From: Panax quinquefolius
Lineage: Eukaryota; Streptophyta; Magnoliopsida; Apiales; Araliaceae
DNA length: 64,000 nucleotides
Reading direction: 5' to 3'
Assembly: GCA_020205615.1 (NCBI GenBank)
Contig: CM035165.1
Coordinates: 30,291,544-30,355,543 of the forward strand
Below, piece after piece: positions 35,241-46,735 of this stretch. The first letter of the stretch is position 1. Every line of letters starts with the position of its first letter. A program made the translations under genes and the position numbers. The notes under the pieces are model-generated. The model searched no databases and had not been told where the DNA came from. It worked only from the letters and a program-made list of their open reading frames with translations.

Positions 35241-35360
35241 AAGATTATTTTTTGTAATATGAGTCCTAATTACACTTTTTTGTAATTATTTGGTTGATGC
35301 ATTTTTCTTGTAATTCTTTTTCTATTTGTTGTATCTTATGTAAAGAACCCGATATTTAAT
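35241..35360. repeat. Dispersed repeat D, copy 2, right part
   Basis: Continues the match to copy 1 from about 7607 (TTTTTGTAATATG..) to about 7700 (TATGTAAAGAACCC..), which shows that element B interrupts this copy. Confidence 0.8.
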
Positions 35361-35419
35361 ATGGTGATTTAAACACGACCCACTTATTCCAATTGACAAT
35401 CCTACCTTTAGTCCTTACC

Positions 35420-35705
35420 ACTCCCTCCGTTTTTTAATAAATGATGTTTTAGAAGAAAAAATTTATTTTAATTTATTTTTCGTTTATAATTTTCTAGGAG
35501 AATAAATTATTTACTTTCTTATATCACCTTTATCTTCTCATTGTTCCAAGAAATTCTCACCTTAGTATTAATATTTTTCAACTTTCCATAAAGCGATAAT
35601 GATGGAATTTCACATATATTTTAATTATTAAATGATAGTATTAAATGACTTTCTTAATCCATATAAAAAACCTTAAACGATACTTTATTTAGGAACGGAG
35701 AGAGT
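35420..35705. mobile_element. Stowaway-type MITE upstream of the MCTP gene
   Basis: About 286 bp with terminal inverted repeats of about 30 bp: the left starts CTCCCTCCGTTTTTTAATAA, and the right end reads ATTTAGGAACGGAGAGAG. CTCCCTCCGT termini and the small AT-rich body are the hallmark of Stowaway (Tc1/mariner) MITEs. A TA flanks the right end; the left TA is imperfect. It lies about 1.3 kb upstream of the MCTP start codon. Confidence 0.85.
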
Positions 35706-36035
35706 ATATAGAAACATTTTTATCAATATTACTATATATATATATAATCCATGTATTTCAAAATTATTAATTTTTTTATTCATTTCAAAAATAAGAGATT
35801 CATTTTTTATATTTAAACAATAAATGTATTGAGATTTAGAAAGAAAAGTAGAATTTCTTTTTATAATGTTCTTCAACCGAGTTCAATTTTCTTCCAATTT
35901 GCCATCATCTTTGGGTCCAAATTTTTCCGGCAACCAGGCTCCAAAACTGAAGAAATAGAAGCAACATTTCTTTCCTTGGAACCAAAGCTAACACAAAAAC
36001 CAAGTATATTCCAAATTAAATAGTACTAATAGATT
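35706..36035. other. Intergenic AT-rich stretch upstream of MCTP
   Basis: No gene or repeat recognised between the MITE and the presumed promoter. Short frames on both strands lack any family wording. Confidence 0.5.
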
Positions 36036-36993
36036 CATCACTCACATAGTCCCTACGGCCTAGGGAGTACAGGCTACAGACAGCTTTTTCACTGCTCCAT
36101 TTCCTCTCTCTTTCTCTCTCCCTCTGCAAATCACATTTTTTCGCTTTATTTTCAGCAAATTTCTTCTCATTGGACTTCACTGATACAAATTACAGACCCT
36201 TCAGATAACGCTTGAATTCCCCCACTTCTAACATTTCTGTAACACCCATCTCTCATGGTACCCACCACATTCTCTCTGTTTGTTTTTGTTATGATTTGTG
36301 TTTCTATGTCTGCATATACATGTTATATACACATATGTATGTATATGATTCAATATGTTTTCAAAGATTTTTATGGCTGCTTTAGAGATGATGGGTTAAA
36401 TTGATTCAAGGATTTATGGGATTTTTTTAATGTCTAATGTTGTTTTGTAAATTTGCAGTTCATCAATCTAAACTAATGGAGTTGTTTTCTCCACCCTCTG
36501 TTTCTGTCTCACTTCATCAGTCCCTTAAGCAAATGCAATAAACTCAAGGTTTGGAGCAGTTACATCTCTTCTATATATATCTGTATATATAGACATACAA
36601 ATATTTATTATCCTGTTCATGGTATCTGTTGAAATGGGTTTTGTTTGAATTTGTGACAATATTTTCCTCCTTCCAAAACTGATTAGAATTCCTGGGTTTG
36701 CTCAGAATAATCAATGCATAACCGTTTGTTTCTTTTGGGATTTTTTTTTAAAAAAAATCCGATTACAAAATTTTCGGGACATATTTCAAGGTGTGTCTTT
36801 ACAGTAACTCTACATTTGTAACGTCTGTGGTAAATTCTTGATATCATCCCATTTTTCTAGGGTTTGAAAATTTTCAAAAATCTAATTCGTTTCAAATCCT
36901 TTATTTCCATAGTAATATTTGTAGTTATATTATTATATACTTACATTTCACTGTTTTCCTCTGCTTTTGTTTCAGTTTTCAAATATTATTGCA
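36036..36993 (+). promoter_or_regulatory. Promoter and spliced 5' leader of the MCTP gene (predicted)
   Basis: A pyrimidine-rich patch (TTTCCTCTCTCTTTCTCTCT, 36099-36120) like those near plant transcription starts precedes the leader. Splice-like sites suggest two leader introns: about 36258-36458 (ATG|GTACCC to TTTGCAG) and 36549-36975 (CAAG|GTTTGG to TTGTTTCAG). That leaves the start codon 18 bases into the last exon. These sites are predictions from consensus; a cDNA is needed. The first donor is the least certain. Confidence 0.55.
36476..36541 (+). other. Upstream ORF of 21 codons in the predicted MCTP leader
   Basis: It lies entirely in the predicted second leader exon (36459-36548), starts CTAATGG and ends CAATAA before the splice donor. 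If the exon is real, ribosomes meet this short frame before the main start, which could lower translation. The peptide (MELFSPPSVSVSL..) matches nothing I know. Confidence 0.45.
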
Positions 36994-39427
36994 ATGGGGA
37001 AGCAAAACCAAGACCAAAACAAAAACCCAAATCAAAATCAAAACCAGAACCAGAACCAGAACAAAAACCCAAATCAAAACCAGAGCCAGAAGTTAAACCC
37101 TAATCCAAATTCAAACCCAAATGTGGAATTTGATCTCAGGGAGACCTCACCAAGCCTTGGAGGCGGAAGGGTTCCTGGCAATGACAGGGTGGGGACAGCT
37201 TTTGATCTTGTTGAGCAAATGCATTATCTCTTTGTGAGGGTGGTTAAGGCCAAGGAGCTGTGCCAAAAGAATGGTGATGATCTTCCTGGTCCTTATATTG
37301 AATTGCAGCTTGGTAACTTTAGGGGTGTTACCAAACATTTTGTGGATATGTCTAATCCTGAGTGGAACCAAGTATTTGCATTACTGAGAGATCGGATTCA
37401 ATCTCCTAGTATTGAGGTTTTGGTGAAGGATAAGGATAATAACAAGAAGGATGATTTTATTGGAAAGGTCAGTTTTGATGTTAGTGAGGTGCCCAAAAGA
37501 GTTCCACCTGATAGTCCTTTGGCGCCGCAATGGTATAGATTGGATAACAAAGAGGGGAAGAGGTCTAAAGGGGAGTTGATGTTGGCTGTTTGGATGGGGA
37601 CACAGGCTGATGAAGCTTTCCCGGAGGCTTGGCATTTGGATGCTACTGTGGTTAGTGGTGATGGTATTGCGAATATAAGATCAAAGGTGTATCTTTCACC
37701 TAGGCTTTGGTATGTTAGAGTTAATGTGATCGAGGCTCAGGAGTTGCAGCTTAGTGAAAGGAATAATAGGCAACCGAGTTTTTTGTGAAGGTTGGGCTTG
37801 GAAATTTGGTTTTGAGGACAAAAATTTCTTCTGGCAGGGCTCCATTGTGGAATGAGGATTTGATGTTTGTGGTGGCAGAACCTTTTGAAGAGCCCTTGGT
37901 TTTGAGTTTGGAGGATAGAGTTTCCGCCAACAAGGATGAAGTTTTGGGCAAGTGTTCTATCCCTTTACAGAATGTGGAGAAGAGGGTGGATCATAAATCT
38001 GCCACAAGTAGATGGTATAGTCTTGAGAAGCATGTGACAGGAGAAAATGGACAGAAGAATGAGGCAAAGTTGAATAGTAGGATTAATTTAAGGATTTATT
38101 TGGATGGTGGGTACCATGTCCTAGATGAATTAACTCACTACAGTAGTGATCTTAGGGCAACAGCCAAGCAGTTGTGGACACCCAGCATTGGTGTTCTGGA
38201 ATTGGGGATTTTGAGTGCTCAAGGACTGTCAGCAATGAAGACTAAAATGGTCATGGTTCCACAGATGCTTATTGTGTGGCCAAATACGGGCAGAAATGGA
38301 TTCGGACGAGGACAATCATGAGTAGTCTTAGTCCTAAATGGAATGAGCAATACACATGGGAGGTTTTTGATCCATGTACTGTCATAACCATAGGTGTTTT
38401 TGATAATCAACATCTACAAGGGGTTGACAAGGGTGGGGGTACAAAGGATCCGAAATTGGGGAAGGTGAGGATTCGGCTATCTACACTTGAAACTGATAGG
38501 GTGTACACACATTCTTACCCACTTATAGTTTTAGATCCTTCTGGAGTTAAGAAGATGGGGGAAATTCAATTGGCTGTGCGGTTTAGTTGCACATCTCTGA
38601 TCAATTTGCTCCAAATGTATACACAACCTTTGCTGCCAATAATGCATTATCTTCACCCTTTAACTATATATCAGATTGATACTTTAAGACAACAGGCTAC
38701 TCAGATTGTCTCCACAAGGCTGAGCCGTGCTGAGCCACCACTGAGGAAGGAGGTTGTAGAATTTATGCTTGATGTGGGTTCACAAATGTGGAGTGTTCGA
38801 AAAAGCAAAGCCAATTATTTCAGGATTATTGATGTGCTGACTGGCTTTGCTACATTTTGCAGATGGTTTAATCAGATATGCAATTGGAAGAGCCCTTTCA
38901 TTACAATTCTTTTTCACATACTGTTCTTCGTACTAGTTTATTTCCCACAGATGGTTTTAGGCACAATGTGTCTCTATATTTTCTTGATTGGGATTTCAAA
39001 GTACAGGTTGAGGCCAAGACACCCTCCCCACATGGATATTAAACTATCTCTTGCTCATACAGCACATGGAGACGAATTAGATGAAGAGTTTGATACATTT
39101 CCAACTTCTAAGCAAGGTGAAGTCCTAAAAATGAGATATGATCGACTGAGAAGTATCACCTCGAGGATACAAACTGTGGCTGGTGACTTGGCTAGTCAAG
39201 TGGAGAGGGTGCATAATCTGCTCAGTTGGCGAGACCCCAGGGCCACGGCTCTGTTTCTGATCTTCTGTTTTGTTGCTGCTATAATACTCTTCCTTACTCC
39301 CTGTCGGGTTATGGCCGTTTTAATGGGTTTTTATGTGTTAAGGCATCCAAGATTCCGCCATAAGCGTCCTTTGGTTCCCATTAGTTTCTTCAGGAGATTA
39401 CCTACCAAAACAGACTGTTTATTGTGA
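36994..39427 (+). CDS. MCTP: MCTP/FTIP-type protein: three C2 domains plus C-terminal membrane (PRT_C) domain; two 1-bp deletions in the assembly
   Basis: Multiple C2 and transmembrane proteins tether ER to plasma membrane at plasmodesmata and, in FTIP members, move FT-like proteins. The start is the ATG at 36994 (MGKQNQ..). The frame is intronless, about 811 residues when the two breaks are allowed for, and a usual family size. Residues 4-44 are Asn/Gln-rich. C2 domains lie at about 78-200 (YLFVRVVKAKEL), 238-365 (WYVRVNVIEAQEL) and 400-527 (GVLELGILSAQGL). The PRT_C region is at about 650-811, with two hydrophobic segments (around ILFHILFFVLVYFP and ALFLIFCFVAAIILFL) and the end RRLPTKTDCLL. 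One base is missing in the T-run 37779-37784 and one at 38246/38247, before the third C2 calcium loop. In the first C2, DLPGPYIEL lacks the usual Asp before Pro-Tyr. It may be functional if the gaps are sequencing errors. Confidence 0.95.
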
Positions 39428-41173
39428 GAACTCTTTGTTTCCTTTTGAGGTCCCGTTGTTTAGACAATCAGTTATATTTATGTTATACCGCTATTGTCTC
39501 TGGATGATCATTTGTCTTCTTTACTTTCGTATCTAAAAGTATTGGATTTTGATGTCAATTGTTATGTTTTATTATCCCATACACAAATTCTGCTTATCCA
39601 TTTGTGATAAGTATTTCAAATTAAACTGCATGCTAAGACCAATTAATGTTGATTTTCAAGTTCTGATTTTCTGATTGCTGAATTCTCTTAGTATCTGCTT
39701 ACATTGTAAGCATGATGATATGATATTTGAGACCAGGTTGTCATATTCGATAGCTATCTATATTGTAGAAATATTGGAAAAACAACATTCTTTCATTGTT
39801 TTGTTAGGATTTCTGCTAGAAAAAAAACGAAAGTCCATTTTATTATCTAGTTGTCCTCAAATTTTTGAACCGTCTTTTAGTTATTAATTTTATCATTCTG
39901 ATGCAATGGCCTTAATATAGATAGTGATTTTACTGTAGTCTTTTTTCTTTTCTTTTTCCCGTTTATTTTTCTTTTTGTTTGGGTTGTGCACGAGTTTCTG
40001 GGTATACATGAGATAGTTGATAGAGAGATTGTTTGTTGACCATAGTTTCTCTGGTGAATAAAGACATGTTTAGGGATAATAGGACCATGGTTATCGAATC
40101 ACGTAAATTTCTCTAGCATTGATGGCATTTCAGGCTTGAATTTGTCTTCACCGGGCAACTCTGTCATCCCTGTAGCTGCTAGGAATGAACTTTAGTGCTG
40201 TAAGTGTTTGTTAGAAACTAATCCCTCGGGAACTTTACTGAAAGAAAGAGAAAAAAGAACATACCCAGTCTTGATGCTTCATAAGATGAAGATTTTTCCT
40301 TAGAGAAAGCAAGGGAATTTGGTTTTCAGTCTAGTTGGGAGGTGAGATTGTCACATGTGTATGGTTGTCTTCAGGTATGTGTAGAATTATTAAATATCAG
40401 ATACGTGACAGAGGTTATCAAAAATTCTATTTTGTACATAATTTTCTAACTGGAAGTTTAGCTTGTCACCTTGTTTTCACTTTATTGAAGGTCTCTCTAT
40501 GTTTATGCATAATTAAACATCATGTTTTCTTTCTCTTTATATTTTTTATAAACCATGGGATGGTATTTGTTTTAGCAGCTCATGAACTGTCTGAGAGTGA
40601 AGTAGATCTTTGGTTTGTGTTGCCTGGATACTTTTTTATAACAATACCAGATAATACCAATTTTGCCTTGTATAATTTTTTCACTGACATTCTTTTTTTG
40701 AAAATCATGCTATCATTTTGTCTCAAGTGAGAATTGACAACTTCAGATTCATGACTGGCAACATTTCCACAAGGCATTTTGTCTGTAGTTTCACTGTTTT
40801 TTTCGGTATCAATAGTTACCCTCAAATTTCTGTCTTATCTAGGATATCCTGAACTGCTTTAAAGTGATTTTCCTTATGTTCTAGATGTTGATTACAACAA
40901 TTTTCGTAGGTAGGAAAATACCTCAAAGGCATCTCCGGTGCAACTCAATCTTTGTATATAACCTAATTTTGTGAAGTTAGTCTATTAGATAGAGGTAAGG
41001 TTGCCAACATTTGACCTATTCTGAGGATCCCATATTTAAAAATCTGTGATATCAGGTTTGAACTTTTCAAACTGTCTTCATTGTTGTATGCCTGAAAGAG
41101 TAGACTTCCTTAGAAATTGTAAGCATGTTAGATAGAACTAACATAAAACTTCACAAACACACTTGACATTCCC
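39428..41173. other. MCTP 3' region and intergenic DNA up to the gap
   Basis: No second gene recognised. An AATAAA at 40057-40062 is one possible poly(A) signal, though far from the stop. The open frame at 40335-40730 (131 codons) is hydrophobic and has no family wording, so I do not call it. No transposon termini are visible before the N run. Confidence 0.5.
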
Positions 41174-41273
41174 NNNNNNNNNNNNNNNNNNNNNNNNNNN
41201 NNNNNNNNNNNNNNNNNNNNNNNNNNNNNNNNNNNNNNNNNNNNNNNNNNNNNNNNNNNNNNNNNNNNNNNNN
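41174..41273. other. Assembly gap, exactly 100 N
   Basis: A run of 100 N is the usual placeholder for a scaffold join of unknown size. The sequence to the right starts inside an integrase, so at least the 3' LTR of element E is lost. Order and orientation across it are not guaranteed. Confidence 0.97.
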
Positions 41274-42060
41274 TTCTAACTCAATGACGTGGTTCGGTCA
41301 TCCACATCGACACGTGAAAACGCTATGAACACGCTGCCATTACTACATGGAAAACTAGTCTATAAGCCACGCTTCCTATTCGATCGAGAATTTCAACCGG
41401 ATTAATAAATCAAGGTTTGAGCTTTCCTCACCTCACCGAAATTCTCGCTTTTGAAATAACAACTTCGCACCTCCTTCTTCAAATTCATCACCCGCGCATT
41501 GTAGCTTGAAACGCCTTTAACTTTATCGATTAAAGTCGATTATACTCAGATATCATCACGCATCAGATATCATCACGTGGGTACCTAGAGTTTTCATCTC
41601 CATCTCTATTATTTGTATATTATACGTAAATGAGTCTTTGATAATATCGTATCAGATTTGTATACGATCTTCTACTCAACACGCCGCCTACCACGCTCGC
41701 TTCCTTGTGATGGTATGGTTTAATATGTGCCAAATGAGTCGCCTCTCGAGCTCTTGGAAAATCTTCTCGCATTCCTCGCCCATAATAATTTTGTATCTTT
41801 TTCGAGTCATTTAAGTTAATCTGAGTAGCGATTCGAGAATATCCTTCAACGAATCTCCGATAATAACCAACTGCTTCGTAAAGCTACGATTTCAATTAAT
41901 CGACTTAGGTTGTTCTCAACCTGCGGACTCATATCTCAACCTTGGATAGCACGTTATAATGACACCTATCCGCTTTACTATCGCACTAATATGGTGTCCC
42001 CTACGGAGAGTGCGGCTAGACATTCCACAAAGGAAGTCACCAGGATAAAGGCTCAGTACC
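41274..42060 (-). pseudogene. Integrase and RT scraps of element E
   Basis: 41274-41500 matches the integrase C-terminal part seen at 60600-60850. 41500-41715 matches the integrase-RNase H spacer of element A (about 640-840). 41735-42060 matches the RT thumb region of A (about 1185-1450) with deletions. Homology is at the nucleotide level; no domain is complete. Confidence 0.75.
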
Positions 42061-42960
42061 AAATTCTATAGTTGAATTTTAACTCCTCAAGTTCAATAGA
42101 GCCATTCGACACGTGAGATTTTAGAAATGAGTTTTGTACGGGTTCAAAGTCGATACAAAATTTAATATCGGGTCTTTGGGAGTAAGCCAAGAAATTCTTG
42201 AGAAAATACGCCAGAAAAATCAATAACAACAAGAATATTATTCAAATCGACGTGTCTTTATTCAAATCCATAACACGGACTAAGAAAACTTGACATCCGT
42301 AATAAACGAATGACTTCATGGCTTCGATATGAAAATGTTTGATATATTACAATGGTTTGATTGCTTGAATTCAAATAACAAAGTTGCTTAGGAATATGAA
42401 AACTAACAACCCACGTAAAACAATCAATTTTGCATGATGAGTAGTTAACCTTAAAATCACATCAAAAGCAAATATCTCTATAGAAATAAGGTTAACTGTG
42501 TAATGTGATAGTGCCAACCTGAATCAAGCAAGATTTTTAAACAACTGGATGTAATGAAAGTTTCTCCTAATGGAGTCTCCACAGATAGGTCAAAGTTTAA
42601 TTTTCTCCGTAGTCAAGTTCAAACGTTGAACGCAGCAGCAAGAGAGATAAAAGAATGGGTAGAACCAGGATATCAAGTAAGGTATAAACTTCGCAAAGAA
42701 TTTATAATTAATCAACCTGCAATCTAACTTCGCCTGTGTTCTCAGATTTTGACCGGCCATTTACAAACGCCTTCCGTGAATCGTTGACTTTGACTTTTCT
42801 TGGACATCCTTTTGAGTCACCATTCTGGGCCGGACTGGTTTTCGATATCGCATAATCTTCGGCGTATATATCCTTCTTTTTCCACATTATATAGCATACC
42901 TTAAACTGTTAGGCGATTTGAATGATATGTCCCTCTTTCCGTGATTTGTAACATAACGCA
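42060..42960 (-). pseudogene. Protease and nucleocapsid region of element E
   Basis: It follows the protease coding region of A and C (a THHAKID-like block near 42430) and the nucleocapsid near 42780-42960, where two degraded zinc-knuckle positions can be traced. No long frame remains. Confidence 0.72.
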
Positions 42961-43960
42961 TCGATGGTCTTTCTCCTCCTTGGAACCCGGTTACTACCGA
43001 TCTGATCGTCTTCACATACATAACGTTATTAAATCTCCTCTTTTAAAATCTCTTCCCGACTCGCTTTTTCATTTTCATGACCATGATTACCACCAGAGTG
43101 GTAACCATTTTGTCCGCCTCATTTCTTTCTCCGCCCGTTATCATTATTACGCTGATCGCTATCTCGGTACGATCCTCGGTCAGGGTCCCTCTAGCCGACT
43201 GCAGATTCGTTATCTCGCTCTAATAATCGAGCCTGTTTTACAACATCTCAATAAAGAGAAAGTTTATGAGAAATGAGATACCGACGTACGCCTAAGTTTC
43301 AAACCTCTAAGAAACATCCGCGGCCATACGCTCCTCATTCTCCACCAAATGAGGTGCAAACTCGGATAACTCGCAAACTTTGCCTCGCAGACCGAGACAC
43401 TCGCCATGTTGTTCTCGCCTCCGCCTAATAAACTCCACTTCCTTCATACGATTTAACACTTTCGTGAAAGTATTTGTCATCAAATAGTTTCAAACGTCTC
43501 CCAAGACATGCCGAGTGCGGTTTGGATGGGTACGCTTCACGATTCCCAAGAAGATCTGCCTCACCACGGAACATAAAAGTAGCGAATGGAACTTTCTGTT
43601 CTCGCATCCCAAGACATCGAATATCTCGTAATTTGTTTGACCCATGTTTCCGCCATGATCGGATCCGGCTTTCCCTGCACTCGTGGTCCCAACTCTTTGA
43701 ACCGCTTGGTGTGACCACCCGTGAATTGCTATCATTTCTCCTATATTTTGAACACGAGTCTCCTCGTCTGATTTTGCATGAATCGCAAAAAGCTTCTAAA
43801 CATCCCCTCGCTCATCATCTGCCGATTGGTGTTGTTCACGGGAGAAACATTCGCCACTGTTGCACGCTCTCCTCGCTGGTGAGTACAGCATCTCCACGGC
43901 CTCATTTACTCTAATCGTTAATATTCTCATTCGACATTCTCAAATACCGTCATAAAACAA
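42960..43960 (-). pseudogene. Gag capsid region of element E
   Basis: Minus-strand coding blocks match the gag of element A: linker to nucleocapsid (43000-43260), the capsid YEAKF-like and KYF-like region (43330-43520) and the N-terminal KELGP-like region (ORF 43718-43425 and its overlaps). The start lies near 43956. All is frame-broken. Confidence 0.78.
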
Positions 43961-44124
43961 GGGTTAATTAAGGAAATCAATATATCACATAATATCCCTA
44001 TATACCGACCAACTAACAAATAAGCTTAGGTAGGACACAATTAGGCGAAGGATTTACTCGCTCCTCCTCCTAGTTCTATTCCCCGATCTCCGCCAGAGAT
44101 CATATCCTAAGCTCCGATACCAAC

Positions 44125-46735
44125 CGCGACGCCCCAAAATAGGTCCATTCCATCCAACCCATTCGAGTTGTCAAATACATGGCATGTAAAACAACTACAA
44201 CTTTATTATTACAACAAGAAACTCGAGAGTTTAAATACGTATATTGCCATCTAGACAATATCCACACGCAAATAAATCCCCATCATAATAATTGATACAT
44301 TATTTTACAAAATAGTGAGGACTACTAAAACAACTATCTAGAACCATCACTCCACAACCCGACTAGTTCTCGCTTATAATCTCGTTTCTCGAGAAGAAAA
44401 ATGGAACAAAAGGAAAGGTGAGCTCAACTAGCCCAAGAAGAATGTTACGACTAAGATAATATAGAACAAATTATCATTAGTCTCAAACAGGAAAATCGAT
44501 AGAATACAATAGACAACAAGTTTCGTGATCAATATTCGCAATGAAATAATAATTCATGTAAGAGTTACGTAGAGAATGAAATCTACTATAATCTATGAAT
44601 TTAATGTACCATCATCAATATTTTATCCCCGTAACATCAATCAATATTCATCTCAAATCAAATATTTATCTTTGCACCACAGCCAAAGATATTCATCACT
44701 TCTGGCCATGTTCATCTCAACACTGCTCATCTTTGCACTAAAGGCCAAAGATATTCATCACTTCGGCCATGTTCATTTAAACACCTGCTCATCTTTGCAC
44801 TACTGTGCCAAAGATATTCTTCAGAAATCATTCATCTTTGCACTACGTGCCAAAGATATTCAATAATATCATCATTTAAGACCGAGGATGATGAAAATAT
44901 TTTAAAGAAACGAATCCAAGGAAACAAAATGACAAGGATTAAGGATTCGTACTTGGTTTTATCCACGCCCAAAATACCTCAAAAATAATCACAAGGGTGT
45001 AAAATTCAAGAATGATCAAAACATGGATACAATCAAAGCTAGTATCCGTATTAGATATTTTTAGACGAAAAAGAAAAAAATTTCATTTTTCTATGAATAG
45101 TCACGTATTCGTGAATAGTGCAAGTATACGTGAATAAGTCAGATACGTGAATAAGAATCTCGACACCAAAAGATGGAAATTCCACAAAAAACATCTTCAC
45201 GCCTACATTAATAGTACTAAGTGAATAGTAACTCATGAATAGTAACTCGTGAATAGTAGAATCATGAATAAGAACCCCGACATGAAAAGTTCCAAATTTG
45301 ATAAAAAGTTCCAACTAATATTTTAGCATAATGATATCAAGAAATAATATCATTCGAGAAGAAAATAACATCCCTTACCTCGAAAGAAAGACTTAGTTAA
45401 AACACAGGATATAGTGTCAAGGGAACTTGCAGACCGCCTAACAATACTCAAAGTATACTCAAAATACTCACAAGAATACGCTCGATAATATAGAGAGAGA
45501 AAAGAGAGAAAACTTGTTTCGGTGTGATTTTCAATTCTAACTTAGCCTCTATTTATATGGAAAATGTTAAGACGCCAAGGCACTTAACTCAACCCGATGG
45601 CTTTACTCGCTACTATTCCCACCCACCACATTTGAAATAAAATTCAGCATATTTCTTCACCAACCACAAGTGGGGCCCACTCAATTCTAGAATTTTCCAC
45701 CAAAATCAATTATAAACCTAATTTCCGAATCAGTCTCCTCTTAAAATTCATAACAAATCATTCGTTCATTTTTAACGGTTCAAAATTTGTGGACATATAC
45801 TCAACTTATGTATGTATAACATATCCAAAAATTACAACGATCCAACGGTCGGATTAAAAATTATAACTCACGCAATATATCGCAAAAATACTGATTTGAT
45901 CTTTTAATACCTTCATTAATAACCACATAAATAAATCCATCATTTATATTCACATAAAATAAATATTTCCTTATCATATGAATCAATAATTAATTATTCA
46001 CAAATAATATTACGTAATCACATTTATGACAACCAGTCGTTCCCTGAGGAAAGAGTGGGCTTCCGATAAGGATTTCTCCTTCATCGGGCGCCGCAATTAG
46101 GTGACCAAACCTCTCCTCGACAGTAACTTTCTAGACATTGCCAATAATGCTATCTAATAATATTATTCAAATAATATGAATTATTGATCGATAATGGGAA
46201 ATACTGTAAAGTGACAATTATTGAACAACAATAATATAAAATATCAACGCAAAGAATTATCGAATCAATAAAATAAAATATTGAATAAAGAATTCTGTGA
46301 AAATTATCGAAAAGGCCTTCTTCACGTAAGGATTAATAATTCAACAATCTGCGTAATACCGCGCCATCTGCAACCACGCCAGACATCGTATTTTAACACC
46401 CGGATATTCCAATAATCTTAATCAGAATAACTACGCCGTTATTTTTAACCAACTTTATATGTCGCTGCTTTCTTCATCCAATCGCTTTCGTTATGGGGCC
46501 CAATACATGGATGCGCCTGGCCGCATTTAATATTCCCGACAGCAAGACGTAATATTCCATTTACCAAACTAATATTCCCCGACAACAATGAATATTTTAT
46601 AACCACTTTGCTTATTTTGAAATATTTTCAAGATTTTACCCATAACTAACCACATTAATCAAATCCACCCTTACTATTTCAAAATAATAAATAGAGGAAA
46701 ATAAATTTCATTTATTAATAATTTGGGGTCTTGTA
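44125..46735 (-). repeat. 5' LTR of element E (about 2611 bp)
   Basis: On the plus strand it opens CGCGACGCCCC (decayed TGTGACG) and closes GGGGTCTTGTA. It carries the CATCTTTG..CAAAGATATTC array (44660-44860), the GAATAGTAACTC array (45095-45275) and a TATA-like CTATTTATAT at 45549-45558. About 45560-45960 differs from LTR C and agrees with LTR G, so E and G form one subfamily. Confidence 0.88.

Larger units (their letters stand above)
41274..46735 (-). mobile_element. Chromovirus E, internally deleted, with 5' LTR
   Basis: Minus-strand element: 5' LTR 46735-44125, PBS-like TGGTATCGGAGC (44122-44111), gag, protease and pieces of RT and integrase, up to the gap. The internal part is only 2.85 kb. 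Next to element A it lacks the integrase core (jump near 41500), the whole RNase H (jump near 41715) and parts of RT. It is more diverged and richer in CG-to-TG type changes than A. Confidence 0.85.

Noticed and set aside
37147..37951. Minus-strand frames opposite the MCTP coding region
   Set aside because: They are shadows of a strong plus-strand coding sequence with recognisable C2 domains.
40335..40730. 131-codon plus-strand frame downstream of MCTP
   Set aside because: Hydrophobic AT-rich translation with no domain wording and no sign of a promoter or conserved neighbour; it may be chance.
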